Shown here: one piece after another, positions 1 through 6,526 of the stretch
How the letters are laid out: every line of letters begins with the position of its first letter
Position numbering within the stretch: position 1 is the stretch's first letter
Assembly (NCBI GenBank): GCA_021851715.1
Contig: JAJZCR010000028.1
Coordinates: forward strand, 1 to 41,725
DNA length: 41,725 bases
Source: Planctomycetota bacterium
Lineage (GTDB): Bacteria; Planctomycetota; Phycisphaerae; WQYP01
Direction: 5' to 3'
Notes under the pieces: model-generated
Told to the model about the DNA's origin: nothing
Seen by the model: only the letters and a program-made list of their open reading frames with translations
Database searches by the model: none
Program-made: the position numbers and the translations under genes

Positions 1-2
1 TG

Positions 3-551
3 GGGTCACGCTACGCCACCGATCAAGCTCTTTCCCGCTTGGTTCGATCCGGTGATATCCAACGTCTCGGCCGCGGCCTCTATTATTACCCTCGGCTCAA
101 TCCCAGATTGGGAATCGCGCTGACGCCCGATGTGGATCAGATCGCCCAGGCCATTGGTCGCCGCACGGGAAGCCGTATGGTGCCCTCCGGTGCTGCCGCC
201 GCCAATATCTTTGGCCTGTCTACCCAAGTACCCGCCAAGTTCGTCTACTTAAGTAATGGACGATCCCGACATATTCGCATTGGAAAGAAAATGGAATTAC
301 AGATCAGGCATGTCGCCCCGAAGGACCTGCCTTCGGGTAGTCCGACCAGTGCGTTGGTCTTCCAGGCATTGCGATACATTGGAAAACAGGCTGTGGACGC
401 TCGCGTCGTGACCCGCCTCAGGGCTGCAATCCGTACGAAGGACAAACGCGCACTGCTTCAAGACGCCCGTTACACCACTGATTGGATTGCCGACGTCGCT
501 CGACAGATCGCCGACCACAGCGGTAGATCAGCGGAGATCGCACATGGATAA
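3..551 (+). CDS. AbiEi-like antitoxin (DUF6088 type), 5' end outside the window
   Basis: The reading frame is open from base 3, so the N-terminus lies outside the window; a TTG at 39 is only an internal codon. The visible start reads as a winged-helix segment (ALSRLVRSGDIQRLGRGLY), the hallmark of AbiEi-like transcriptional antitoxins, followed by the conserved stretch around GAAAANIFGLSTQVP. The known family role is repression of its own operon and neutralisation of the AbiEii nucleotidyltransferase toxin. Its stop overlaps the start of the next gene by 8 bp, as expected for translationally coupled antitoxin-toxin pairs. Assignment rests on motif resemblance and on the partner gene. How much N-terminus is missing cannot be seen, though few residues are probably lost. 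Confidence 0.8.
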   Translation, partial: GSRYATDQALSRLVRSGDIQRLGRGLYYYPRLNPRLGIALTPDVDQIAQAIGRRTGSRMVPSGAAAANIFGLSTQVPAKFVYLSNGRSRHIRIGKKMELQIRHVAPKDLPSGSPTSALVFQALRYIGKQAVDARVVTRLRAAIRTKDKRALLQDARYTTDWIADVARQIADHSGRSAEIAHG

Positions 552-1587
552 GTTCGCCCAGCGCTCGGCCAGAGATCGCGCCGATTTGTTCCGTGTGGTA
601 GCGGTCCGCCGCGGCTTGAGTGCGTCGATTATCGAGAAGGATTTCTGGGTCTGCTGGACTCTTAAACAGTTGTTTGCACTGAATCCGCCACCGGCGGGAT
701 TGCTCTTTAAGGGCGGCACATCGTTAGCCAAGGTTTTCAAAGTCATTGAGCGATTTTCGGAAGATATTGACCTTTCCGTCAACCGGAATGATTTGGGATT
801 CGGCGGCGACTCGGATCCTGCGACCGCCAAAACAGGTAAACAACGCCAGAGGCGATTGGATTCGCTCACAGAAGCCTGCCGACAGTTTATCCATCATTCG
901 CTGCTTCGACAGCTTCACGACGCATTCAGCCATTCCCTTGGCAACGTCGCCGGGGAGGCATGGTCTTTGGACGCTGCAGACGATGATCCTGATCAACAGA
1001 CGCTGGTGTTCCGCTATCCCCGTAGCGATCTGACGGTATCCGCTGTCGGCCCGGCCTACATTCGCCCCACAGTTCGTTTGGAAATCGGTGCCCGCTCTGA
1101 CCATTGGCCAACCAATGAAAGCACGGTAGCGCCCTATGCCGCAGAAGACTTTCCGACGGTTTTTGAATCGCCCGCATGCACTGTGCACATTTTGGCCGCC
1201 GAACGAACTTTCTGGGAAAAGGCAACCATCCTGCACGCTTGGTACCATGCTCCGGTCCAGAAAGTTCTGCGCGATCGGCAATCCCGTCACTATTATGATT
1301 TGGTTCGCATGTACGAGCACGGCATCGGCCGTGAGGCAATGAAAGACACAAAATTACTGCTCACGGTTGCCTTGCATAAAAGCGTTTTCTTTGCCTCTTC
1401 CGCGGCCCAGTATACAAAAGCCCGTCCCGGTACACTTCGGTTGGTTCCGCCAGAATCTCGATTTGGTGAACTCCGGCGCGATTATGAAAATATGCGGGAG
1501 ATGATTTTTGGTCCGGTTCCGCCCTTCGAGCATATTTTGTCCGTCCTTGATGAGATGGAATCGGCGATCAACGGTGCGCCAAAGTGA
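544..1587 (+). CDS. AbiEii-type nucleotidyltransferase toxin
   Basis: A 347-aa protein beginning at ATG 544, inside the last codons of the AbiEi-like gene; a longer in-frame start at 487 would overlap the antitoxin much more and is less likely. Residues 56-63 read KGGTSLAK and residues 72-78 read SEDIDLS. These are the GG[T]S and D-x-D signatures of the DNA polymerase beta-like nucleotidyltransferase fold of AbiEii/AbiGii toxins (PF08843). In studied systems the toxin transfers nucleotides to RNA targets such as tRNA and arrests growth, giving phage abortive infection or plasmid/island stabilisation. The length fits the family (about 280-350 aa) and the catalytic acidic residues are present, so it looks intact. 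Its exact target is unknown. Confidence 0.85.
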   Translation: MDKFAQRSARDRADLFRVVAVRRGLSASIIEKDFWVCWTLKQLFALNPPPAGLLFKGGTSLAKVFKVIERFSEDIDLSVNRNDLGFGGDSDPATAKTGKQRQRRLDSLTEACRQFIHHSLLRQLHDAFSHSLGNVAGEAWSLDAADDDPDQQTLVFRYPRSDLTVSAVGPAYIRPTVRLEIGARSDHWPTNESTVAPYAAEDFPTVFESPACTVHILAAERTFWEKATILHAWYHAPVQKVLRDRQSRHYYDLVRMYEHGIGREAMKDTKLLLTVALHKSVFFASSAAQYTKARPGTLRLVPPESRFGELRRDYENMREMIFGPVPPFEHILSVLDEMESAINGAPK

Positions 1588-1730
1588 TCACCTAAACTCC
1601 TCATGATTGGCCTTCGGAGTTGAGCACGCAGCAGCCACTGGGCAATAGCGGAAACATGCTTGGATTCCGAATCACGGTGGCCCCAATAAGCCAAAAACTG
1701 CCACCACGAAACCATTCGTCAGCCTACCAA
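1588..1730. other. Short convergent intergenic gap
   Basis: This gap separates the convergent AbiEii-like and ImmA-like genes. A six-base stem (AACTCC/GGAGTT, about 1594-1621) is present without a T-run, so it is not a convincing intrinsic terminator. Nothing else is recognised. Confidence 0.3.
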
Positions 1731-2618
1731 TCAATCGTCGTCCGAAGCCTCCGGAAGATCATCTTCTGATGCCGTCAGGAGTATGAGCATCTGTTGCGTC
1801 GAAGGCACCACAAGATATGACTCATTAACTTCAATCCCCTTGTGGTCACTATCAAACCATTGCGAGGTGATGCCCCAACCGCTTCCTTCGCGATAGGCCT
1901 TTAAGGCGCTTTCTTGCCGATAGAATTCCAAAGCGTCACTCGACCCAAGGGGTGTGGCACGTTTGAGTGCAAAGATGCGTTTTTGTGCGAATCCTTCCGA
2001 TATAAATCCCCATTTTATATTCCCCCCTTGCACACACGCCATAGCGCATGGGAAGTCGCATAGCTGTATCCATCTCACGAGCATTGACGTGAAAGATACG
2101 TGATAGTCTCCCGTCGCATTGCGTATCGCCGGGATTGATGGAGGTCGCTTGTTAACTCGCGGGCGAAGAAGTGTCTCTGGCATCAATAATCCGGCCGCGA
2201 AGCAGTCCGCCTCACGTTCAGCAAAATTATCCGCCACAAACTCGGCTTCGGAATTGTGCGGCTGGCGAGCCTTGAGTAAATACCGCCGATGGCGTTCCAG
2301 AAAATAGTGCCCCAACTCATGGGCAATAGTGAAATGGACTTTTGGATGATGTTCGCCGCGATGCGGCCATAGGTGATCGTATTTAGTGTTGTAAAACAGG
2401 ACGAATAGGGGATGGTCATATTCCAGCCTACCATCGAACGCATCTGCGAAATTATCGCCGTGAGCCACAATAAAATGGCTTTCGCATTCCACTACCTTCA
2501 ACGGGTCGATGGGAGTTGACTTGGCAAGTCCCGTAACCACGGCAATTTCGTTTCCAAACCGGCTGGCTGCGTTCAAGGTGCTGGCCACGATCTTCCTGTT
2601 CCGGATGGAATCCGACAT
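1731..2618 (-). CDS. ImmA/IrrE-type zinc metallopeptidase
   Basis: A 295-aa protein with the zinc-binding HELGH motif at residues 100-104 and a downstream EREADCFAAGLLMPE segment near residues 134-148, the classic ImmA/IrrE (COG2856/PF06114) arrangement. Known members cleave a regulatory protein (ImmR, DdrO) in response to DNA damage or other stress and so derepress mobile elements or stress genes. The start was placed at ATG 2618, whose A is the last base of the upstream gene's TGA stop (TGATG), implying translational coupling; a longer in-frame ORF reaching 2705 lies inside the upstream gene. The C-terminal half, about 150 residues, is not recognised. It is third in a minus-strand set after a sigma factor and a 112-aa protein. 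The XRE-type repressor usually paired with ImmA is absent nearby, so its substrate is open. Confidence 0.85.
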   Translation of the reverse strand: MSDSIRNRKIVASTLNAASRFGNEIAVVTGLAKSTPIDPLKVVECESHFIVAHGDNFADAFDGRLEYDHPLFVLFYNTKYDHLWPHRGEHHPKVHFTIAHELGHYFLERHRRYLLKARQPHNSEAEFVADNFAEREADCFAAGLLMPETLLRPRVNKRPPSIPAIRNATGDYHVSFTSMLVRWIQLCDFPCAMACVQGGNIKWGFISEGFAQKRIFALKRATPLGSSDALEFYRQESALKAYREGSGWGITSQWFDSDHKGIEVNESYLVVPSTQQMLILLTASEDDLPEASDDD

Positions 2619-2956
2619 CAGCCATCCCCCTTTTTCCTCGCGTCCCTCAGTTTCGTTTTGATGGCGTCGATTTTCAACTGAATATCGGGAGGCAGAACTC
2701 CACACCGATTTCTGTACAGCGCCAATAGCTCTCGTTCATCGTTAGTCAACACTTCGCCGCTGGCCGGATGATCTCTTGTGGGAACAGTGCCTTCCATTTT
2801 CCCGAGAATGCGTTCAATCTGTTCCGCCGAAAATGGTTCGGCAGACACTGTATCGAGCAACCTGTCCAGGTCATCCAAATTATTAGGTTGGAAACCCAAC
2901 GGAATTGCGGCTCGAAGGAGGTCTTCTCGGAGTTGTTTTTCTGAATCTGTCTTCAT
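2618..2956 (-). CDS. Unknown 112-aa protein between sigma factor and ImmA-like peptidase
   Basis: No family is recognised. It is a soluble, charged, Cys-poor protein without signal peptide or membrane segment. The N-terminal half looks helical and rich in D/E/L, with LDDLDRLLDTVSAEPFSAEQ near residues 27-46. The C-terminal half carries KIDAIKTKLRDARKKGDG. ATG 2956 has a GAGG-type ribosome site about nine bases upstream. It lies 27 bp after the sigma-factor gene and shares a TGATG junction with the ImmA-like gene, so the three probably form one operon. Its position suggests an anti-sigma factor, or the substrate of the peptidase, but this is inference from context alone. Confidence 0.6.
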   Translation of the reverse strand: MKTDSEKQLREDLLRAAIPLGFQPNNLDDLDRLLDTVSAEPFSAEQIERILGKMEGTVPTRDHPASGEVLTNDERELLALYRNRCGVLPPDIQLKIDAIKTKLRDARKKGDG

Positions 2957-2983
2957 AAATCTATCCTCATTCTCTGGCGATTG

Positions 2984-3607
2984 TCAGGGAACGGAATGGC
3001 CTCTCTTGCGCAGTTCGTTTTTGACCGATTCGAGCACCCGCAGGCGAATGGCCCGAACTGTCGCGGCGGGCTTTTCAAGTTCCTGGGCCAAATCTGTTGT
3101 CCACGCACCCTCGTCACATTCGGCCCACGCCAAAATGATTCGACGCTGTTCATCGGGGAGTTTTCGCAAGATTTCGCTTAAATCTCGTTCGCGCTTGGCT
3201 TGTTCAAGCGTAGGTGAGGTTGCGTCAGGACGATCCCCGACCGCAAGGTATTGTTCGATGACTTCTGTGTCTGTCGAAACCTCCAATTTACGGGCTTTGT
3301 GCCAGCCCGCCTTCAGCACGTCTTTGGCGACGGAGGTGGCGATCAAACAGAACCAACGTCGCAAGGGACTCCTGCGATCATCATATGTTGCCCGCCTTTT
3401 CCACAAGCGATCCAGTGCGATGGCCAGGACATCTTCAACATCCTGCTCGCGAAACGATGGAAAGCGGGGATGAATTACACAGGCGATCGCAGGGCCATAT
3501 TTGATGAGAATGTCCGTCAGTACGGTCTGATCGCCATCCAATAGACGACAGCCCAACTCAATCTCCACATCGGTGGGCACATTTGCGACTTTTCTCATTT
3601 CGGCCAT
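2984..3607 (-). CDS. ECF-like RNA polymerase sigma factor
   Basis: A protein of about 207 aa with the two-domain sigma-70 layout. A region-2-like segment (DVEDVLAIALDRLWKRR followed by LRRWFCLIATSVAKDVL) lies in the first half. A region-4 helix-turn-helix (LPDEQRRIILAWAECDEGAWTT, then LAQELEKPAATVRAIRLRV) lies near the C-terminus. Known ECF sigma factors direct RNA polymerase to a small regulon and are often held by an anti-sigma factor. ATG 3607 was chosen because AAGGA lies ten bases upstream; ATG 3643 and 3598 are alternatives. It heads a minus-strand operon with the 112-aa protein and ImmA-like peptidase, divergent from the ubiquitin-like operon, so it may control that operon or itself. 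The match to a named ECF subgroup cannot be judged by eye. Confidence 0.8.
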   Translation of the reverse strand: MAEMRKVANVPTDVEIELGCRLLDGDQTVLTDILIKYGPAIACVIHPRFPSFREQDVEDVLAIALDRLWKRRATYDDRRSPLRRWFCLIATSVAKDVLKAGWHKARKLEVSTDTEVIEQYLAVGDRPDATSPTLEQAKRERDLSEILRKLPDEQRRIILAWAECDEGAWTTDLAQELEKPAATVRAIRLRVLESVKNELRKRGHSVP

Positions 3608-3768
3608 ACCAATAGGATCCTTGTAGCGGCACCTACTATACATACGAAATGCCGTTACGCCACGGTCAACTATTTTTCGCGCGTAACGACCAATCGTATC
3701 TATCCCTGAGGCCAGAAACAGCCAACGGAGGCTGTTCAGCGTTCACGGCCCAATCGAAAGGATGCAAC
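3608..3768. promoter_or_regulatory. Divergent regulatory gap between sigma factor and ubiquitin-like operon
   Basis: This is the only gap from which both the sigma/ImmA operon and the ubiquitin-like operon can be transcribed. No consensus sigma-70 -35/-10 pair is obvious for the plus-strand operon, which would fit use of an alternative sigma factor, but absence by eye is weak evidence. The ribosome site AAAGGA lies just before ATG 3769. Confidence 0.4.
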
Positions 3769-4005
3769 ATGCACGATCACACTATTGATTACACTGTCAA
3801 TGACGAACAGCAGTCAACCACGGAGAAAATTCTTACACCGGCTGAAATCATGCAGCGGGCGAGGGTTAACCCCGACCAGAATTATTTGGTGGAGATCGTA
3901 GGGCACGAGCAGAAATCTTACCGAAATCAACCGACGGCCGAAATTCATATGCACGAACATCAACGTTTTATAACAATTTTCATTGGCCCCACCCCCGTTT
4001 CCTGA
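3769..4005 (+). CDS. Small ubiquitin-like modifier (bacterial multiubiquitin-type beta-grasp)
   Basis: A 78-aa protein. The segment from about residue 21 (ILTPAEIMQRARVNPDQNYL), then LVEIVGHEQKSY and RFITIFIGPTPVS at the C-terminus, matches the bacterial ubiquitin-like proteins encoded next to E2-like and JAB-E1 genes. The family is inferred from recalled sequence pattern plus context. A start further upstream (3649) exists but ATG 3769 has AAAGGA at proper spacing. Only one ubiquitin-like unit is present, unlike relatives with two or three tandem units. The single Gly near the end (in IFIG) is followed by PTPVS, so exposing a terminal Gly for conjugation would need removal of five residues, a job suited to the JAB peptidase two genes downstream (inference). 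It lies 15 bp before the E2-like gene. Confidence 0.75.
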   Translation: MHDHTIDYTVNDEQQSTTEKILTPAEIMQRARVNPDQNYLVEIVGHEQKSYRNQPTAEIHMHEHQRFITIFIGPTPVS

Positions 4006-4020
4006 AAGGCAGAGCCAAAC

Positions 4021-4386
4021 ATGGGCAAACAGATCTTTATCGAGCAACTTCGTGCCATGGGTTTTGAAGTTTCCGACCTAGGTGACGATAAGATCGCCTT
4101 TCCGTACACAATCCCCGTGGGAAGGTTTCGCGACCAGCAGATTACGTTGGGCTTTAAGATCGGACCAGACTTTCCCATATCGCCCCCGAGCGGACCGCAC
4201 ATTAAACCCAGGCTCTTGCCCCTGCATCCGCGAAATGATCTTCCCCACCCGTGCGGTGGCGTTCATGAAAGCCCGTTCGGTGCGGATTGGGAATACTGGA
4301 GCAGGCCATTTCCCGGTTGGCCGACGACCGACCGGTCGGCAGCGGCTTATATGCCCCATATACGCCATTTGATGGATACACAATGA
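4021..4386 (+). CDS. E2-like ubiquitin-conjugating protein (prokaryotic E2 family E type)
   Basis: A 121-aa protein with the compact pattern of prokaryotic E2 family E: DFPISPPSGPHIKP near residues 50-63, an HPCGGVHESPFG segment at 76-87, and WEYWSRPFPGWP at 90-101. Cys78 is the only cysteine in the protein and is therefore the candidate thioester-forming residue (inference). The N-terminal part (GRFRDQQITLGFKIGPDFP) fits the beta-meander of the UBC fold. The expected role is to accept the ubiquitin-like protein from the E1 and pass it to a target. Its TGA stop overlaps the start of the JAB-E1 gene (ATGA), implying translational coupling, and it follows the modifier gene by 15 bp. Confidence 0.8.
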   Translation: MGKQIFIEQLRAMGFEVSDLGDDKIAFPYTIPVGRFRDQQITLGFKIGPDFPISPPSGPHIKPRLLPLHPRNDLPHPCGGVHESPFGADWEYWSRPFPGWPTTDRSAAAYMPHIRHLMDTQ

Positions 4387-5882
4387 TGCCGTTAAGCGTT
4401 ACAATGACAACTGATCTTCATCAGGCACTCACAAAACACCTGATCCGAATGGATGCTCAAGAGGACTTGTGTTTTGCGTTGTGGCATCCAAGCCATGGCT
4501 TAAGGCGGAGGACTGGACTGCTGCAGGACGTGATTCTGCCAGTTCACGGTGATAGAAATGTGCATGGAAACGTTAGTTTTCTGCCAGCATACGTGGAGCG
4601 AGCAATCTCTCTGGCGCTTCCACGGCACGCAGGCATCGCGTTTATACATAGCCATCCCAGCCCAGGATGGCAGGCTATGAGTCAAGATGATATTCGCGCC
4701 GAGCAGAGCCTTGCACCAACTATTCAAGCTGCCACACAACTCCCGTTGCTGGGATTGACCGTTGGATGCGATGGCGCATGGAGCGCACGCTTTTGGAATA
4801 GGATCGGACACCGGCGTTATGACCTCAATTGGTGCGAAAGCGTTCGCATTGCGGGGGAATGGTTCAACGCCACCTACGACAACAAACAAATACCGCAGCC
4901 CCCTTTCCGGGAAGAGCTTACGCGCACTGTTTCCGCGTGGGGTGATGAAATACAGGCCCTGATCGGTCGCGTCCGTATCGGAGTGGTCGGTGCCGGAAGC
5001 GTCGGCAGCATCGTCGCAGAATCATTAGCCAGAATGGGGGTTGGTCAACTTATTCTGATCGATCACGATGCCGTCGAACGTGTCAACCTTGACCGGTTGT
5101 TGCACGCAAAAAGTCGCGATATTGGCTGCGCGAAAGTCCGGGTTTTGGCCAAAGCTCTGGGCGCATCGGCCACCGCGGCGAGTTTCCAGGCACTGCCGAT
5201 TGAATATAGCATTGTTGAATCGGAGGGATTTCGTGCCGCCCTGGATTGCGATATCCTCTTTAGCTGCGTTGACCGTCCTTGGCCGCGCAGCGTGCTTAAT
5301 TTCATCGCGTATGCCCACCTGATTCCTGTTGTTGATGGCGGCATCTTAATCCATTCTAGCCGCAAACGGCAGGGGCTTATTGGAGCCGATTGGAAAGCCC
5401 ACATTGCGACACCGCCGCGAAGGTGTCTGGAGTGTTTGGGACAATACGATCCGGGTGTGGTGTCCACCGAGCGAGATGGCTACTTTGACGATCCTTCGTA
5501 TATCAGTAATATATCAAGCGACCATCCAATATATCGGAATGAAAATGTCTTCTGCTTCAGCTTGGCTGCAGCCTCCCTTGAAATCCTTCAGTTGGTGTCC
5601 ATGATCGTTCGCCCTTCTGGGATATCTAATACCGGAGCGATGGCCCAACATTTCGTAACTGGAACAATCGAACAATCATACGACAAATGTAACTCCGGTT
5701 GCTTCTTCCAGTCAATCGTTGCCTTGGGAGACCATGCACCGGTCCAGGTGACAGGCGATCACCGTGTGGCTCGAGACGCCCGATCCGCACGACAGTCAAA
5801 AGCACGTCGGGCGTGGTGCAAATTCCAACAAATGCTTCGCAGTCATTATGTAATACTCCCCAAAAACTGGGCGCGCTGCTAA
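4383..5882 (+). CDS. JAB/JAMM peptidase-E1 (ThiF-type) fusion protein
   Basis: A 499-aa two-domain enzyme. Residues 1-140 carry a JAB/JAMM metalloprotease core: H89-x-H91-P, then S100 and D103 (HSHPSPGWQAMSQDD), the zinc ligands expected for trimming or removing ubiquitin-like proteins. Residues 195-450 carry a ThiF/E1 Rossmann domain with GAGSVGS at 203-209, LILIDHDAVERVNLDR at 223-238, and LFSCVDRP at 292-299. C348-x2-C351 plus C436-x3-C440 form a probable structural zinc site. The E1 would adenylate the modifier's C-terminus. The start overlaps the E2 stop. From about residue 490 the reading frame runs into an IS3-type terminus, so the last ten residues are encoded by the insertion and the native C-terminal tail has been replaced. 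The core domains appear intact. Confidence 0.85.
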   Translation: MMPLSVTMTTDLHQALTKHLIRMDAQEDLCFALWHPSHGLRRRTGLLQDVILPVHGDRNVHGNVSFLPAYVERAISLALPRHAGIAFIHSHPSPGWQAMSQDDIRAEQSLAPTIQAATQLPLLGLTVGCDGAWSARFWNRIGHRRYDLNWCESVRIAGEWFNATYDNKQIPQPPFREELTRTVSAWGDEIQALIGRVRIGVVGAGSVGSIVAESLARMGVGQLILIDHDAVERVNLDRLLHAKSRDIGCAKVRVLAKALGASATAASFQALPIEYSIVESEGFRAALDCDILFSCVDRPWPRSVLNFIAYAHLIPVVDGGILIHSSRKRQGLIGADWKAHIATPPRRCLECLGQYDPGVVSTERDGYFDDPSYISNISSDHPIYRNENVFCFSLAAASLEILQLVSMIVRPSGISNTGAMAQHFVTGTIEQSYDKCNSGCFFQSIVALGDHAPVQVTGDHRVARDARSARQSKARRAWCKFQQMLRSHYVILPKNWARC

Positions 5883-6059
5883 GGTAGTTTTTGCCCTGGT
5901 TTGCGGAGTGATGTTATGTCGGTAAAACGGCGTCGGTTTACGGCACAGTTCAAGGCCAAGGTGGCGTTGGAGGCGATCAAGGGTCAACGAACCATCGGGG
6001 AGTTGGCGGGATTGTATCAAGTGCATCCGTCGCGTATTGCGGCGTGGAAAAAACATCTT
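5849..6059 (+). mobile_element. Left-end remnant of an IS3-family insertion sequence
   Basis: The sequence starting TGTAATACTCCCCAAAAACT at 5849 resembles IS150-subgroup IS3 termini (TGTA...CCCCAAAAA...TGG). It is followed 67 bp later by the start of an IS3 OrfA transposase gene. The homology stops near 6059. No right inverted repeat, OrfB or DDE domain follows, so most of the element has been deleted, perhaps with host DNA. The terminus lies in the E1 gene and supplies its stop codon. Confidence 0.75.
5916..6059 (+). pseudogene. Truncated IS3 OrfA transposase fragment
   Basis: About 48 codons from ATG 5916 encode RRRFTAQFKAKVALEAIKG and the helix-turn-helix part ending HPSRIAAWKK, the usual N-terminal DNA-binding region of IS3 OrfA (normally about 90-100 aa). 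After roughly residue 48 the open frame continues in unrelated, low-complexity sequence up to 6176. No OrfB frame exists, so this is a non-functional fragment. Confidence 0.8.
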
Positions 6060-6204
6060 GTTTGTGGATTTCTCGGCGCACGCCTCTCTCGCAACGCTCC
6101 GTCCGCGCCACCCTACGCCGCCCCCTTACGCCAGCCAGCCTGCTGGCCGTTCCCGCCTCTCCAGCCACAGTCTTAACCCGCTAGCTGCGCGTGAGATTAT
6201 GGAC
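6060..6204. other. Junction sequence between IS remnant and rplA promoter
   Basis: A C-rich stretch with no convincing gene. It contains a six-base stem (GCCAGC/GCTGGC, 6130-6147) without a T-run. It may include deletion scar sequence left when the IS element was truncated. Confidence 0.3.
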
Positions 6205-6233
6205 TTGACATCGTCCCCGGCAATGGGTATTGT
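6205..6233 (+). promoter_or_regulatory. Sigma-70-type promoter of the rplA-rplJ-rplL operon
   Basis: TTGACA at 6205-6210 and TATTGT at 6228-6233 are separated by 17 bp: a perfect -35 and a good -10 at optimal spacing. It precedes rplA by about 290 bp and is the only strong promoter pattern seen upstream of the ribosomal genes. Confidence 0.8.
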
Positions 6234-6526
6234 ACTTGCCAGCCTCGCCGAGAGGCGGTCGGACCACGGACCAGAATAGTGGGAGCTTTAAGGACGCGGC
6301 TTGCGTCAGGCGAAATGGGCTGCCACTGCCCGCTAAACCCATTGGCGAAGCGCGTGGCCCGCATTGGAACACTTTGCGGTGGTCGGAATTTTCCGGCCGT
6401 CTATATTGCGGGAGCTTCTCCCGAGCCTGTTGCCATTACCGCGTAATCCTTCAAGCAGAAAACTGTTTCCGGCCAACGCCTTGCCCTGGTGGCATGGCAG
6501 GGCCGGGAAGCATACAGGAGTGCATC
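6234..6526 (+). promoter_or_regulatory. Long structured 5' leader of rplA
   Basis: A leader of about 285 nt lies between the promoter and rplA. It holds two adjacent hairpins: 6381-6398 (GGTCGGAA/TTCCGGCC with a small AT loop) and 6409-6423 (CGGGAG-CTT-CTCCCG). L1 and L10 operons are known to be autoregulated by ribosomal protein binding to leader RNA, so a control element is plausible, but no specific L1- or L10-binding motif was confirmed. Confidence 0.4.
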
